Of a stretch of 33,189 nucleotides of DNA, positions 1 through 10,200 are shown piece by piece. The stretch is taken from NCBI GenBank assembly GCA_017540905.1, contig JAFYAC010000019.1, positions 1 through 33,189 on the forward strand, in the 5' to 3' direction. The first letter of the stretch is position 1. Each line of letters opens with the position of its first letter. Source of the stretch: Kiritimatiellia bacterium. GTDB taxonomy: Bacteria > Verrucomicrobiota > Kiritimatiellia > CAIQIC01 > Lenti-01. A program made the translations under genes and the position numbers. The notes below the pieces were generated by a model. That model was given only the letters and a program-made list of their open reading frames with translations. It did not search any database and was not told the origin of the DNA.

Positions 1-1236
1 GACGCGCTGGAGAAGCCTGCACGTGCCGTTCGTGTCCACATGCATCATGACGCTCATCTTCAGCGTTCCGCCGGCCTTCACGGGGATGGAATTGGTATCG
101 TCGATCCAGGTGACCTGCGTAAGCGCGATTTCGCCGATCCAGAGTCCGGTCGGATAGGCGACGACGCGCTGCGACACGGGCGCCACGTAGATCGGAAGCC
201 GCACACGCATCTTGCTGCCTGCGGGATCCTCGATCGTCAGAATCGCCCCGCGTTCCATTCCAGGCCCGAGCTGCGAACGGTCGAGGCTGAAAATCTGCTC
301 CGAAATCTCGTCCGGCTCAAGCGAAACGCTCCAAGCCACGTTCTCTTCGACGTTCGTGTAGCCTATCTCGCTGAGCGCATCGACGCGCGGCAGACGGCGG
401 GAGATCGGCGGCGGCTCCAGCGCCCCGTACGGTTCAGACCTCTCCATCTTGATGGTGAACGTGTGGTTCGTCGTGCCGCAGTTCTGGATCTTGATCGACG
501 CATAGCTCGCATTGGGCCCGAAATAGACGGCGTTGCCCTGCACGCCGATCACGCCCGGCCATTCGCCGTCGCAGGTTGACGTAAGCGCGTACGCCTTGCC
601 GCTGGCAACCGGCGTCTGACGGCCAAAGGAGCCCTCCGCGCTCTTCAGGACGGGCCGGGTCTCGTCCATTCCGCTGATGGCGCAGATCGACCGACCGGAC
701 TTCGTCAGCCCGAACGGACCCTCGCCGAAATAGGCGTCGATCGGAACCGCTGCCTCGGCGGACGACACGCCGACAAGGTTGAAGTACTCGTTGGTTTCGG
801 CGGACGACACCTTGCGCCACGTCATCTTCGGCGCCGACGGCACGCCGTAGATGTCTTTCGTTGCCGTGTTCGTGGCGAAGAGCAGATACGTGCCGCCGCC
901 GGCAATCGACTGGAGTGTAGAGCCGGTCTTGCCGCGGACCCACTGCAGATAAACGACCGGTGCCTGGACAATCTCGTTGCCGCTCGCGTCATACTGCGCT
1001 GTCGAGGCGTCCGCGTCGCTGCGGTAGGCCGCCGCAGAGATGACAGGCGTATTGGCGAAGAACTCGTCGCACAGCGCATTTGTCGGCGTACACTCGATGT
1101 AAACCGCATTCCACCCGTTCGTCAGGTTCAGCGTCTCATGCACATACGGCATCGCGTAGAGTGTAAAGTGTAAAATGTAAAATGTAAAACATAACAGGTA
1201 AGGTATAAGTTTCCTTGTTTGATTTCGTGTTCTCAT
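1..1236 (-). CDS. Exported protein of unknown function, C-terminus beyond the window
   Basis: The minus frame stays open for 412 codons from ATG at 1236 to base 1, with no stop, so the C-terminus lies outside. AAAGGAG sits 9 nt before the ATG. The first 28 residues form a signal peptide: basic start MRTRNQTRK, a hydrophobic core and an LYA cleavage site before MPYVHETLNLTNGWN. The core codons (plus 1159-1190) are a simple TTTTACA-type repeat, so this hydrophobic stretch is repeat-derived. The mature part is beta-rich looking, with an LxxGWNAVYIE segment near its start that resembles the GWN-type opening of other PVC surface proteins; that is a memory-based impression. It follows the gene ending at 1295 by 58 bp on the same strand, probably in one operon. 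No enzymatic motif was seen. Confidence 0.75.
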   Translation of the reverse strand, partial: MRTRNQTRKLIPYLLCFTFYILHFTLYAMPYVHETLNLTNGWNAVYIECTPTNALCDEFFANTPVISAAAYRSDADASTAQYDASGNEIVQAPVVYLQWVRGKTGSTLQSIAGGGTYLLFATNTATKDIYGVPSAPKMTWRKVSSAETNEYFNLVGVSSAEAAVPIDAYFGEGPFGLTKSGRSICAISGMDETRPVLKSAEGSFGRQTPVASGKAYALTSTCDGEWPGVIGVQGNAVYFGPNASYASIKIQNCGTTNHTFTIKMERSEPYGALEPPPISRRLPRVDALSEIGYTNVEENVAWSVSLEPDEISEQIFSLDRSQLGPGMERGAILTIEDPAGSKMRVRLPIYVAPVSQRVVAYPTGLWIGEIALTQVTWIDDTNSIPVKAGGTLKMSVMMHVDTNGTCRLLQRV

Positions 1237-1296
1237 TTCTCAAATCTCCTTTTCTTTCACTTCCACTTTACACTTTCCATTTTACACTTTACACTC
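1159..1296. repeat. Inverted simple-repeat arms flanking the start of the 1236 gene
   Basis: GAGTGTAAAGTGTAAAATG at 1159-1177 is the exact reverse complement of 1278-1296, a 19-bp perfect inverted repeat; both arms belong to GTGTAAA(A)-type arrays of 7-8 bp units. In the minus-strand transcript one arm lies between the upstream stop and the ribosome binding site, and the other encodes the signal-peptide core. The loop holds the SD and the ATG at 1236. Confidence 0.8.
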
Positions 1297-2167
1297 ACTT
1301 GGCTTCCAGCCTGAAGAACTCGCTCTTCGCGCCGCCGACGGGCGTGATGAAGATCTCCGTCTCGCCCACGTCTCCTTCGGTGCCATCGGCCAGAACCTGG
1401 TCGAGCTCCGCGCCGTCGGCGGTCTTGCGCACGCGCTTCGCCGCCCATTCGGGCTGCGCGAGCGTGTTCGCCGAGGAAATGGCGTAAACGTGGCCGCCCA
1501 CGTGCTCGAACTTGAGCGCGAGCTTGCCGCCTTTCGGGCGGAAATCCTTCACGCGAAGGTAGTCCGTTTCGTCGAACGGAATCGTTCCGGCCAGGAACTC
1601 GGCGTAGTTGCAGATGCCGTCGTGGTCGTAGTCGGCCCACGGATCGTAGGTGCCGCCGCCCATGTAATCGTCGAGAAACGCCTGCGCCTCGGCGATGTAG
1701 GCCGTCGGAATCTCGACAACCGTACCATCTTTGGGATTGGTGTAGCTCTTCACCTCCGTGCAGTTGAACGTGACGCTGCCCATCTTGACCGGCGTGTCGA
1801 CCGTAAGAGAATTCGGCACGTCTATCGCGCCCTGCGGCGTGGTGAGCACGCAGTCGAGCGACTCGCCGACCGTGCAAGACTTCGGCGTGGCGGCGGAGGC
1901 GACGGGAATCGAGAGCAGGAAGTTGGCGCCCTCTTCGTTCGCGGACACGACAGAGGACTCGGCGATCACCGTGCCGTCCGCACGCTGCGCCCGCACCGTC
2001 GCGGTGCCGTAATCGCGCAGCACCGTGTTGTAGTCGCCCCGGAACGCGCCCTTGACGAGATATGTGCCGTACGGCATCACCGGCGCGGCGAAGGCCGAAA
2101 AGGACAGAAGGGACAGGAAGGACAGGATGTGCAATTCGCATCCTTTTCCCCGTATTCCATTTTTCAT
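1295..2167 (-). CDS. Exported protein with DxDxDG calcium-type motif
   Basis: The start is placed at ATG 2167 because GGAG lies 9 nt upstream; an in-frame ATG at 2182 has no comparable SD. Signal peptide: MKNGIRGKG, core ILSFLSLLSF, then SAFAA before PVMPYGTYLVKG. Most of the core is encoded by three 9-bp CTGTCCTTC-like repeats (plus 2099-2126). The mature part has a beta-like N-terminal domain (about residues 30-130), then a linker with DYDHDGICNYAEF, the DxDxDG loop of thrombospondin-type-3 or dockerin-like calcium sites common in PVC exported proteins. The C-terminus ends FFRLEAK. The protein is about 290 residues and its function is unknown. It lies between two similar genes on the same strand, so an envelope or extracellular role for the set is inferred. 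Confidence 0.8.
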   Translation of the reverse strand: MKNGIRGKGCELHILSFLSLLSFSAFAAPVMPYGTYLVKGAFRGDYNTVLRDYGTATVRAQRADGTVIAESSVVSANEEGANFLLSIPVASAATPKSCTVGESLDCVLTTPQGAIDVPNSLTVDTPVKMGSVTFNCTEVKSYTNPKDGTVVEIPTAYIAEAQAFLDDYMGGGTYDPWADYDHDGICNYAEFLAGTIPFDETDYLRVKDFRPKGGKLALKFEHVGGHVYAISSANTLAQPEWAAKRVRKTADGAELDQVLADGTEGDVGETEIFITPVGGAKSEFFRLEAK

Positions 2168-2243
2168 TTTTTCATTCTCCATTCTACGCTTTGCGTTCTG
2201 CTTTTGCTCTGTTTACACATTCACCTCAAATAGGTTACAACAT

Positions 2244-3677
2244 TCACCTTAAATTGATTACAACCTTGAAGAAGCCGGTGTCCGTGCCTGGCTTCTTCAC
2301 CATCGGAAACTCCACTACGCCGTCCGCACCGCAGAGGACGCCGAGATTCTCCGCTTCCGCATCCGCCGCGATGTTTGTGACCGACGTGCCGGAGTTGAGC
2401 GAATAGTAGAAGCCGGGCGTGCAGCCCGTGAGCACGACGTTCGTCGTCGCTTCCATCGGAAGCACGGCAATCTCGGCAACGGGGATCTGCCGTACCGCAG
2501 CGGTTGCGTTATCCATAAGATTCGTCAACGCCTCGGGCGTCAGTTCGGCCGCGAGAAGCCATTTGTCGTCCTGCTGCCGGACTTCCGTCGTGAACTTCGC
2601 CTTGTAGGCGTCCGCCGCACCTTCGCCCGTAAGTACGCCTTGCACCGCTTCGCTCGGCGCGACCTCGGCAACCGCCTTCGCCGCCAGCGCCGCCTCCTCC
2701 GTACCGTACTCGATCGGATATCCCGGCGTGACCGTCAACGACACCGATCCAACCTGAATGTACTCCAAAAGACATCCGTCCACCGCAAGGCCGATCACGA
2801 ATACTTCGGATTCCGGCTTCTTTACGTAGAATTCCTTCTTTCCGGTAGTGTAGTCAAAATCGTAGAAATACGTCCCATACGCCGTGCCGGCGGTGAGACT
2901 TTCGATGCTCTCGTACAACCCAAGGTCCTGGCCGGCCCGGCCGACGGCTTCGGTGCCTTCTATGACGCGAACCGAGTAAACGTGGTTCCAGCCGTAGTTG
3001 AAGCTCACCTTGTAAACGCCATCCGTCTCGACAACGCTGCATTCGGGCGTGTTCGCCAGCCCCAACGCCCCGCCGGCCGGATCGGTTCCGAACTGGTATT
3101 CGCGCAGGTTGGAGAGACCGTCGCCGTCATAGTCCGCATCAGGTCCGCCAAGGGAAATGGCGGTGGCATCCGCAAGGCTCCGTTCAATCTGAAGCCGCCA
3201 GACGTCCCATCCGCTATCCGTATCCGTGGAATCCGACCAGAACGCGCCGACCGGCGCATCCGCAATGCCGAACATGCCACCGACCGGCGGCAGAACCTTC
3301 GAGGAACGGAACTTTTCGGAGCCGGAATACTTTTCCGTGACGACTAGCGTCAGCTGTTCGCCGATCTTCGCGTAGCCGGAACCCTCGCCGACGGGCACGG
3401 AGACCGTGCAGTTGTGACCCATGGTTCGTCCGCCGTCGAACGACGCGTCGTCAAGCTGGGCATTCAGTTTCACGCCGTCGGAAGTGAACACCTCAATCTT
3501 GTAGTTGGAGGACACGGCAGACTCGTCCGTCCCATTCAAGGCGAGCCCCCAGTCGTCGCGCAGGATCAGTTTATAGGTATAGACGCCGTTGAACCCCGCC
3601 ACAGCCGCAAATGAATGCACGCTAAGGACAAGCCCGGCTCCTGCGGTCATCATCAGTTTTTTTATGCTCGTACGCAC
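2244..3677 (-). CDS. Exported protein with DxDxDG calcium-type motif, 477 aa
   Basis: It starts with GTG at 3677. MRTSIKKLMMTAG leads into a hydrophobic core and a FAAVA-like cleavage site before GFNGVYTYKL. The N-terminal domain (about 27-170) looks beta-rich. DADYDGDGLSNLREY followed by FGTDP at about 180-200 is a textbook bacterial thrombospondin-type-3/dockerin-like Ca2+ loop, followed by a further beta-rich region up to the C-terminal FFKVVINLR. It shares layout with the gene ending at 1295 (signal peptide, beta domain, DxDxDG, FF-containing tail), suggesting paralogous surface proteins. The upstream region is a long 8-bp repeat array shared with the divergent gene at 3825. The SD is weak (GAGAAAGAA before GTG). 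Substrate or partner is unknown. Confidence 0.82.
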   Translation of the reverse strand: MRTSIKKLMMTAGAGLVLSVHSFAAVAGFNGVYTYKLILRDDWGLALNGTDESAVSSNYKIEVFTSDGVKLNAQLDDASFDGGRTMGHNCTVSVPVGEGSGYAKIGEQLTLVVTEKYSGSEKFRSSKVLPPVGGMFGIADAPVGAFWSDSTDTDSGWDVWRLQIERSLADATAISLGGPDADYDGDGLSNLREYQFGTDPAGGALGLANTPECSVVETDGVYKVSFNYGWNHVYSVRVIEGTEAVGRAGQDLGLYESIESLTAGTAYGTYFYDFDYTTGKKEFYVKKPESEVFVIGLAVDGCLLEYIQVGSVSLTVTPGYPIEYGTEEAALAAKAVAEVAPSEAVQGVLTGEGAADAYKAKFTTEVRQQDDKWLLAAELTPEALTNLMDNATAAVRQIPVAEIAVLPMEATTNVVLTGCTPGFYYSLNSGTSVTNIAADAEAENLGVLCGADGVVEFPMVKKPGTDTGFFKVVINLR

Positions 3678-3680
3678 TTC

Positions 3681-3797
3681 TTTCTCAACCTTTCAACTTT
3701 TCAACCCTTCAACTCTTCAACCCTCAAACCTTTCAACCTTTCAACTTTTCAACTGTTCACTCCTTCAACCTTTCAACCTTTCAACCTTTCAACCCTC
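3681..3797. repeat. Tandem array of 8-bp YTTTCAAC units between divergent genes
   Basis: About fourteen units in strict 8-bp register (CTTTCAAC, TTTTCAAC, CCTTCAAC and variants) fill the region between the divergent starts at 3677 and 3825. The same unit recurs at 4210-4302, 6728-6804, 12436-12500 and 12548-12583. Units abut with no spacers, so this is not CRISPR. Confidence 0.9.
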
Positions 3798-3824
3798 AGA
3801 GTGAAGACGTGAAAGGGTAGCGAA

Positions 3825-4208
3825 ATGGGCGTATTCAAGACATTTGAAGAGATCAATGCGTGGCAGAGGGCCAGGGTTCTCGTCAAAGAGGTCTATGCGA
3901 TGACGGGATGCGGGGAGTTCAGCAGGGACTACGGGTTGAAGGAGCAGATCCAACGCGCGGCCGTTTCGATTTGTTCAAACATCGCCGAGGGGTTCGAGCG
4001 GCGCGGCAACAAGGAGTTCATCCATTTCCTTTGGATCGCCAAGGGGTCTGCCGCCGAGGTCTGCTCGCAATTGCACAACGCAAAGGATATTGGCTACATC
4101 ACGGACGAACAGTTCAAATCCATCTACGATTCCGCAAGGCAAGTCGGAGGGATGCTGTTCAATCTCATAACCGTTCTTTCTTCCGACGAAAGGAGGACCA
4201 AGCAATGA
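3825..4208 (+). CDS. Four-helix bundle protein (S23/TIGR02436 family)
   Basis: The 127 residues match the family from end to end: an N-terminal FEEINAWQRARVLVKEVY helix, the YGLKEQIQRAAVSICSNIAEG signature (here C replaces the usual P in SIPSNIAEG), then EFIHFLWIAKGSAAEV and a fourth helix. The family was named from 23S rRNA intervening sequences and also resembles the DGR accessory protein Avd; its general role is unknown. There is no rRNA, reverse transcriptase or template/variable repeat pair here, so neither context applies. TGAAAGGG sits 7 nt before the ATG. The stop overlaps the start of the giant gene (ATGA at 4205-4208), so the two are translationally coupled. Very high confidence in family, none in function. 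Confidence 0.93.
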   Translation: MGVFKTFEEINAWQRARVLVKEVYAMTGCGEFSRDYGLKEQIQRAAVSICSNIAEGFERRGNKEFIHFLWIAKGSAAEVCSQLHNAKDIGYITDEQFKSIYDSARQVGGMLFNLITVLSSDERRTKQ

Positions 4209-4269
4209 ACCGTTCAACTTTTCAACCCTTCAACCTTTCCACCCGCCATCCGTTGAAGACCCTCCTTTC
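4188..4269 (+). promoter_or_regulatory. Strong SD of the giant gene with a 9-nt complement in its early codons
   Basis: AGGAGG at 4191-4196 lies 8 nt before ATG 4205 and decides the start although the frame is open further upstream. GAAAGGAGG (4188-4196) is exactly complementary to CCTCCTTTC (4261-4269), within the repeat-rich signal-peptide codons, so the mRNA can fold over its own ribosome binding site. Confidence 0.6.
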
Positions 4270-7200
4270 AACTTTTCGACTTTTCAACCTTTCAACCCTC
4301 GCCGGGGTCGTCGTGGCGGCGCTATGCGCGGCGACGGCCGCCGCTGCCGCGGTCCCCGCTGATACGGAATTGACCCTCGGCGAGGTGGGGTTGCCCGTGT
4401 GGATGCCGGCGTACGGGGCGGCGTACCGGCAGCCGTCGTCGGTCTATCCGATTTCGGCCGCGCGGGCGCCGGTGGAGGACGGGCAGCGGGTCACGTCCGT
4501 CTCGGACAAGAACGCGGCCGTGAAGTGGGAACTTGCGGCGTGGACGGCCGGCCGCACGCTCTCGGAGCAGCCGCCGGACCTCAAGCTCGGCGACACCTGC
4601 ACCGCCATTCCGATGGACCCGGAAAGCGTGGACTGGGACCGGACCATCGCCGCGAACGCCGCCGCCGTCGCCGCCGGGCGCCTGCTGTTCGACATGGGCG
4701 CGGCGGACCCGGCCGAACGCCTCATCTTCACCGCCAGCGGCGCGACGGAGGTGGCGTGGGTGTCGGCGTCGGGCGAGACGGTCAAGCAGGTCTATTCGGT
4801 CGGCAGCTTCTCGTCGGCCCGCCCGTACCGCATTTTCGCGACGCGCGTGGACGAGGCGAATTCGGCCGCGTTCATCGACCTCAGCGGAAAGTTCGTCTCG
4901 TTCTTCGGAGACCCGAACCTGCTGCGGCGCGAGTACAGCGTGCGCACGGGGGGCGTCTCCAACGTGGTGTACGGCATCGACTACGATCCGTCGAACACGA
5001 AGCTCCTGACCGTCCGCTACACGGTGGACGAGCAGACGGGCAAGATCCACTGCCCGCAGGGGCAGCTCGTGATGGCCTACTACGACACGGAGACGAAGGA
5101 CCACATGGTCGCCCACGTCGTCGTGGAAATCTGCCCGCCGAACGTCACGACGCTCAGCGCCGACGTCGGCCAGTGCCTGCGGCCCGCCGGCGGCGGCTAC
5201 AGCGCGACGGAGAAGCTCTACTGCGTCGCGGCCGCCGGGCTCTCGGCCGACGACAACGACCCCTACTCGCCCTACCTCGAGCAGTACAGCGCCCCCGGGG
5301 GCGAGGAGTCGACCGACCCCGACCACGGCAAGATGTTCGCCATCGTCCCGACCGACGTCACCACCAGCCAGTCCGGCATGGCCATGCCCTGGAAGGCCGA
5401 CATCTACTGGCAGACCGAGGACCCGATGAAGACGCGCTGGACCTTCGAACACGACTGGTACCTCGTCAGCTGGCCCGCCGACCCGCTGCGCGTCGTGGTC
5501 GCCCCCGCGGGCGCCCAGGCCGGGTGCCCCGTCATCGTGCCGACGAACTACGTGGTCAAGACCGGCTTCAAGATGCCGGCGGACGTCTCGGCGGTCCCCG
5601 ACGACAACACCGGCGAGCTCGCGCTCAACGGCGCCGACCGCGGCAAGGTCCTCGTCAAGCTCCTCAACGCGAACGGGAAGGGCTGCCCCTCCTACCTGCC
5701 GATCGAGCTGACGGACTACCGCCGCGAGGAGGTGGCCTCGCCGCGCGCGTTCGAGTGGGCGGTCGGCGTCGAGCTCTCGCCGCGCATCGGCCCCGAGGCC
5801 GGGCCGGCGGCGCGGGCGATGTCCGAGCGGGTGGACGACAAGCTGCCCGGCTACATCTACGAGCCGGAATCCCCCGCCCGCAACTGGAACCCGCGCCTCT
5901 ACCACAAGCCCGCCGGCACCCCCGCCCTCGGCGCCGTCGACGTCCCCACCGCGGACGAGCTGGCGGACGAGGCGGTGAACGGCGCGGACGACGACCCCTT
6001 CGCCTCGCTCCAGTCCGCCATCTACCCCGTCAACGAGGTCCGCAACGCCAAGATCCAGGTGTGGTGGCGCGCGAACTTCCGGACGCCCCAGATGCCCACC
6101 CCCGTCACGTACCCCGCCCTCGTGCAGAACTACAACGCGACGTGGGACATGACGATGGCGGACGGCTTCCTGCCGACCATCGCGCTCTCCTCCCAGCTCG
6201 GTTCGGCCGACCCGGAGATGACCGCCTGGACCGGGCGCTCGCTGCTGCTCGTCGAGTCGAATTCGACGGCGGCCGTGGACCTCGGCGGCCGGCGGCTCGG
6301 GACGAACGCGCCCTCGGCGGCCGTCGCCTTCGCGTGCTACGTCTCGCCGGACGGCGACGCGACGCCCGGCCGCCTCGCCGGGTGGCGCTTCGGCGGGAAC
6401 GGGGTGGATGACGCCGCCTCGATCGAGGCCGTGCTCGAGCAAGGGGCGGACGACGCCTTCCGGATCGTGTTCACGGCGAAGGACGGGGACGCGGTGACCA
6501 ACGAGACCTACGCAGTCGAGCCCGGCCGGTGGACCGAAGTCTCGATGGAGGTCCCCGCGGGCGCCTTCGGGCAGGACGCCACGGTCACCTACGGCGCGAC
6601 GGACGCCTCGGCCGGCGATTCCGCGACCTTCGTGGCCCTCGACGACCTCGGCCTCTTCTACTGCGACGCGACCAACGTCATCGGCACTTTCTATTCCTTT
6701 GACTTCACCTCCGACGACTTGCACACGGTTGAAAAGTTGAGTGTTGAAAGCTTGAATGGCGACGAAGAGAAGCTTTCAACCTCCCAACTTTCCAACCTTT
6801 CAACTGGCGGCGAAGCCGCTGCGTCCGTCAGGACCGCCTCCGACGACGAGGGCAACATCCTCACCTGCCGCAACTGCTCCGTCGCCGCCGCGGGCGCGTC
6901 CCGCGACTTCGAGCTGGTGCTCCCGCCCGGCAGCCAGCCGGCGCCCGAAATCTACTACCAGAACGACCCCGCCGAAACCGGCTACAACCCGAACGAAGAG
7001 CACGCCTTCGTCGATTCCGGCCCCGGCGGCTACGTCGTCTGGGCGCTCCGCAACGACCTCAACACCGAAACCTCCTCCAAGCCGGTGGTGATGGTGATGT
7101 ACGGCGAAAACGGCAAGGGCCGCATGCAGGCCTTCGCCGTGGAGACGAACTCCATCGCCCATTCCAGGATGGAGAGCGAAGCCGTCGTCGGCAACATGCT

Positions 7201-10200
7201 CCTGCCGCCCGCCCCCGTCGGGCGCCTGGCGGGGAGCCAGACGGCCATCGACGCCACGTCGTCGGCCTTCGGCTTCGAAGACAACGCCGTCGCCTACCGC
7301 GACCGCAAGAACGGCCTCTGGGCGCGGCGCGACGGCATCGCCTACGCCAAGTACGGCTACCCGATGCAGAGCGGCTTCTTCTTCCCCTCCCTCGACGAGC
7401 AGCCCGCCCCCGGCACCCCCATCGCCTGGCTCGCCTGCCGCGGCATCCCGAATCCCACCCTTGCCCAGATCACCAACACCGCCAACGCCGTCAACTGGAA
7501 GTGGACCGCCAACTGGCCCGAAAACGTCCCCGAACTCAAGATCGGCCAGGTCCTCACCAAGGCCGCGCAGGGGCTCCCCGAGATGTGGAACGCCGCCTCG
7601 ATGGCCGTCTGCTACCCGAACCCCTCGCCCTCCAACGTCGCGGCCGGGGCCTCCAGCGGCGCGACGGTGGTCGAGCTCATCGATCCGACCGTCAAGCAGA
7701 CCTCCGCGACGCCGCTGCCCGTCAAGGCGAGCTTCCCCGACGAGTACGGCTTCATCCTCGGCCCCTCCGGCACCACCTTCCTCCGCAAGGGCAAGTACTA
7801 CTTCACCGGCCTGCCCCCCTCCATCTCCGACCGTTTTTATGTCACCGTCGAGGACGGCGGCCTCCTCGCCCCCGGCCTGAACGCGCGGATGAACCTGATT
7901 GGCCAGTACGTCGAAAAGGAATCCGGCGGCTCCTACCTCGAACTCAACGTCCTCACCGCCGAGGAGCGCGACGCCATCAAGAAGCTCTGCAAGCTCGACC
8001 CCGCGCAGCGCAAGGCCGACGTCGACAACTGGAACGCCGCCGCCGACGCGCTCGCCGTCACCGAAGTCAAGCCCTCCCCGCGCACGAACCCCGGCGAACC
8101 GGTCCAGACCACGAACAGCAAGGAGATGATCCTCGCCTTCCCGAGCTGGAGCCTCTACGAGCAGTGGCTCGACAAGGTCGCGAACGACGAATCGCCGCTC
8201 GCCACGGACCGTTTTGTTGTCGACAAGTACGCCTTCAGCGAGCTCGGCACCCAGTGGACCGTCGTCGCCGGCAAGCCGGTCAAGGGCGACAACCTCGTCT
8301 TTGCGACCTGGACGAACACCTCGACCAGCCAGCACCTCGTGGGCACGACGCGCCGCGCCGCCGCCAAGAAGCTCTACGAGGAGCTCGGCCTGAACACCTA
8401 CCTCGGCAAGGAATGGGACGACGTCAGCCCCAGCAAGTACACCTGCTGGATCACCTACGTGCGGGGCACCTTCACCTGGACCGGCGAGGAAAAACCCGCC
8501 GCCAACACCTACCTGCCGCGCGACCACTATGCCCTCGTCGCCGACGGCACCGGCACCGGCTACGTCACCCTCATCGAAAACGACAACCCCGACCCCACGC
8601 AGGTCTCCGAAGGCCTCCCCGTGCGGATGCACGTCATCAAGGTCGTCCCCGAGCTCTACGCCGACGGCATCGCCGTCCTGAACGATCCCCTCAACAAGCT
8701 CTCCGAAAAACTCACCCTCCTCTACCGCACCCCCCTCGGCTCCTCCGCCGACAAGTACGAATTCCAGTGGTGCTACACCACCCCCGCCACCGACGGCACC
8801 GTCCCCGGCAAGGGCACCGACGCCTGGAAGGACAAGGCCATGGACACCGGCCTCGTCTCCGTCCAGCTCGGCCTCAACGGCGCCAACCTCCAGGACTACG
8901 TCAACACCTACTACACCCTCCGCTACCGCCCCGTCCGCGACTCCGCCACCTGGAACCTCCTCGCCGCCGCCCACCCCGACTGGACCGACGCCGACTTCTG
9001 GAGCCCGTGGGCCGACGAGCAGCTCGCCGAAGGCTGGCTCCAGCGCGTCCTCAACTCCCTCACCCCCTTCGCCCAGCGCGTCGAGGACTTCTACAACGAG
9101 CGGAGCGACATGGGCTTCTCCATGCTCGAGCAGATCGGCGGCCCCTACCAGGGCGACGTCGCCCTCAACAACGACAACCTCTCCGAGGTCGGCCTCCTCG
9201 AGCTCTACCAGACCGTCTTCAACCGCGCCGAGTCCCTCCTCGTCGCCGCCGGCGGCAACAACATCGACATGTCCAAGCAACTCATCCTCGCGCAGACCCG
9301 CATGGGCGAGTTCTACACCCTCCTCGGCTCCGAGGCCTATTCCGACGCCAAGAACCCGCTCATCCCCGCGGGCGCCGGCGGGGAACCCTTCGCCTCCGGC
9401 ACCTTCTCCTTCGCCAACCAGGTCCCCTCGCTCCTCGACGAGGAACTCGCCCTCCTGCGCGGCCGCACCAAGGCCACCGCCTTCCCGCGCATGACCGAGG
9501 CGCCCCTCTACAACCGCCTCGCCTGGAACCTCACCAAGGGCATCACCGAGGGCGAGCCCGCCTACGTCGCCAACTACGGCATCCGCGCGCGCGGCGGCGT
9601 CCTCGACGTCAACTGCGCCGCCGCCCAGTACCCCCAGGGCCACGGCGACGCCTGGGGCCACTACCTCTCCGCCCTCTCCGGCTACTACCGCCTCCTGAGG
9701 AACCCCTACTTCGACTGGGCCGCCGCCATGGGCGAGATGCTCATGGACCAGAAGCTCGTCAACGTCGACTACCAGGACGAACAGAAATTCGCCGACGCCG
9801 CCGTCCGCCTCGTCCAGACCGGCGAGGACGCCATGGACCTCACCCTCCGCAAGGCCTGGAAGGAAAACGGCGGGGACATCGCCGCCGCCTACTTCGACGC
9901 CGACCCCGAGCAGGCATTCGGCTACGGCGAATGGGCCACCCGCACCGGCCTCGCCGCCGCCTACAACTGGATGGCCGCCAACGCCCTCCTGCCCACCAAC
10001 GGCGAACCCTACGCCGCCTTCACCGACAAGGGCGTCTCCAAGATCACCCGCGAGACCGCCACCCAGCTGCCCGTCCTCGCCTCCGCCGTCCGCTCCGTCC
10101 AGCGCAAGCTCCAGGGCGTCCAGGCCGGGGCCAACCCCCTCGGGCTCTCCGCCAACGCCATCCCCTTCGACATCGACCCCGACCAGCTCGCCGCCAAGAA

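Noticed and set aside
2244-3677. Cellulosomal dockerin
   Set aside because: Only one DxDxDG loop is present, not the duplicated 22-residue repeat of dockerins, and there is no cohesin or glycosidase partner.
3681-3797. Possible CRISPR array
   Set aside because: Units are 8 bp and contiguous with no spacers, and no cas genes are present.
3825-4208. Diversity-generating retroelement, via Avd-like four-helix bundle
   Set aside because: No reverse transcriptase and no template/variable repeat pair with adenine-specific changes were seen; the sequence fits the general S23 family.
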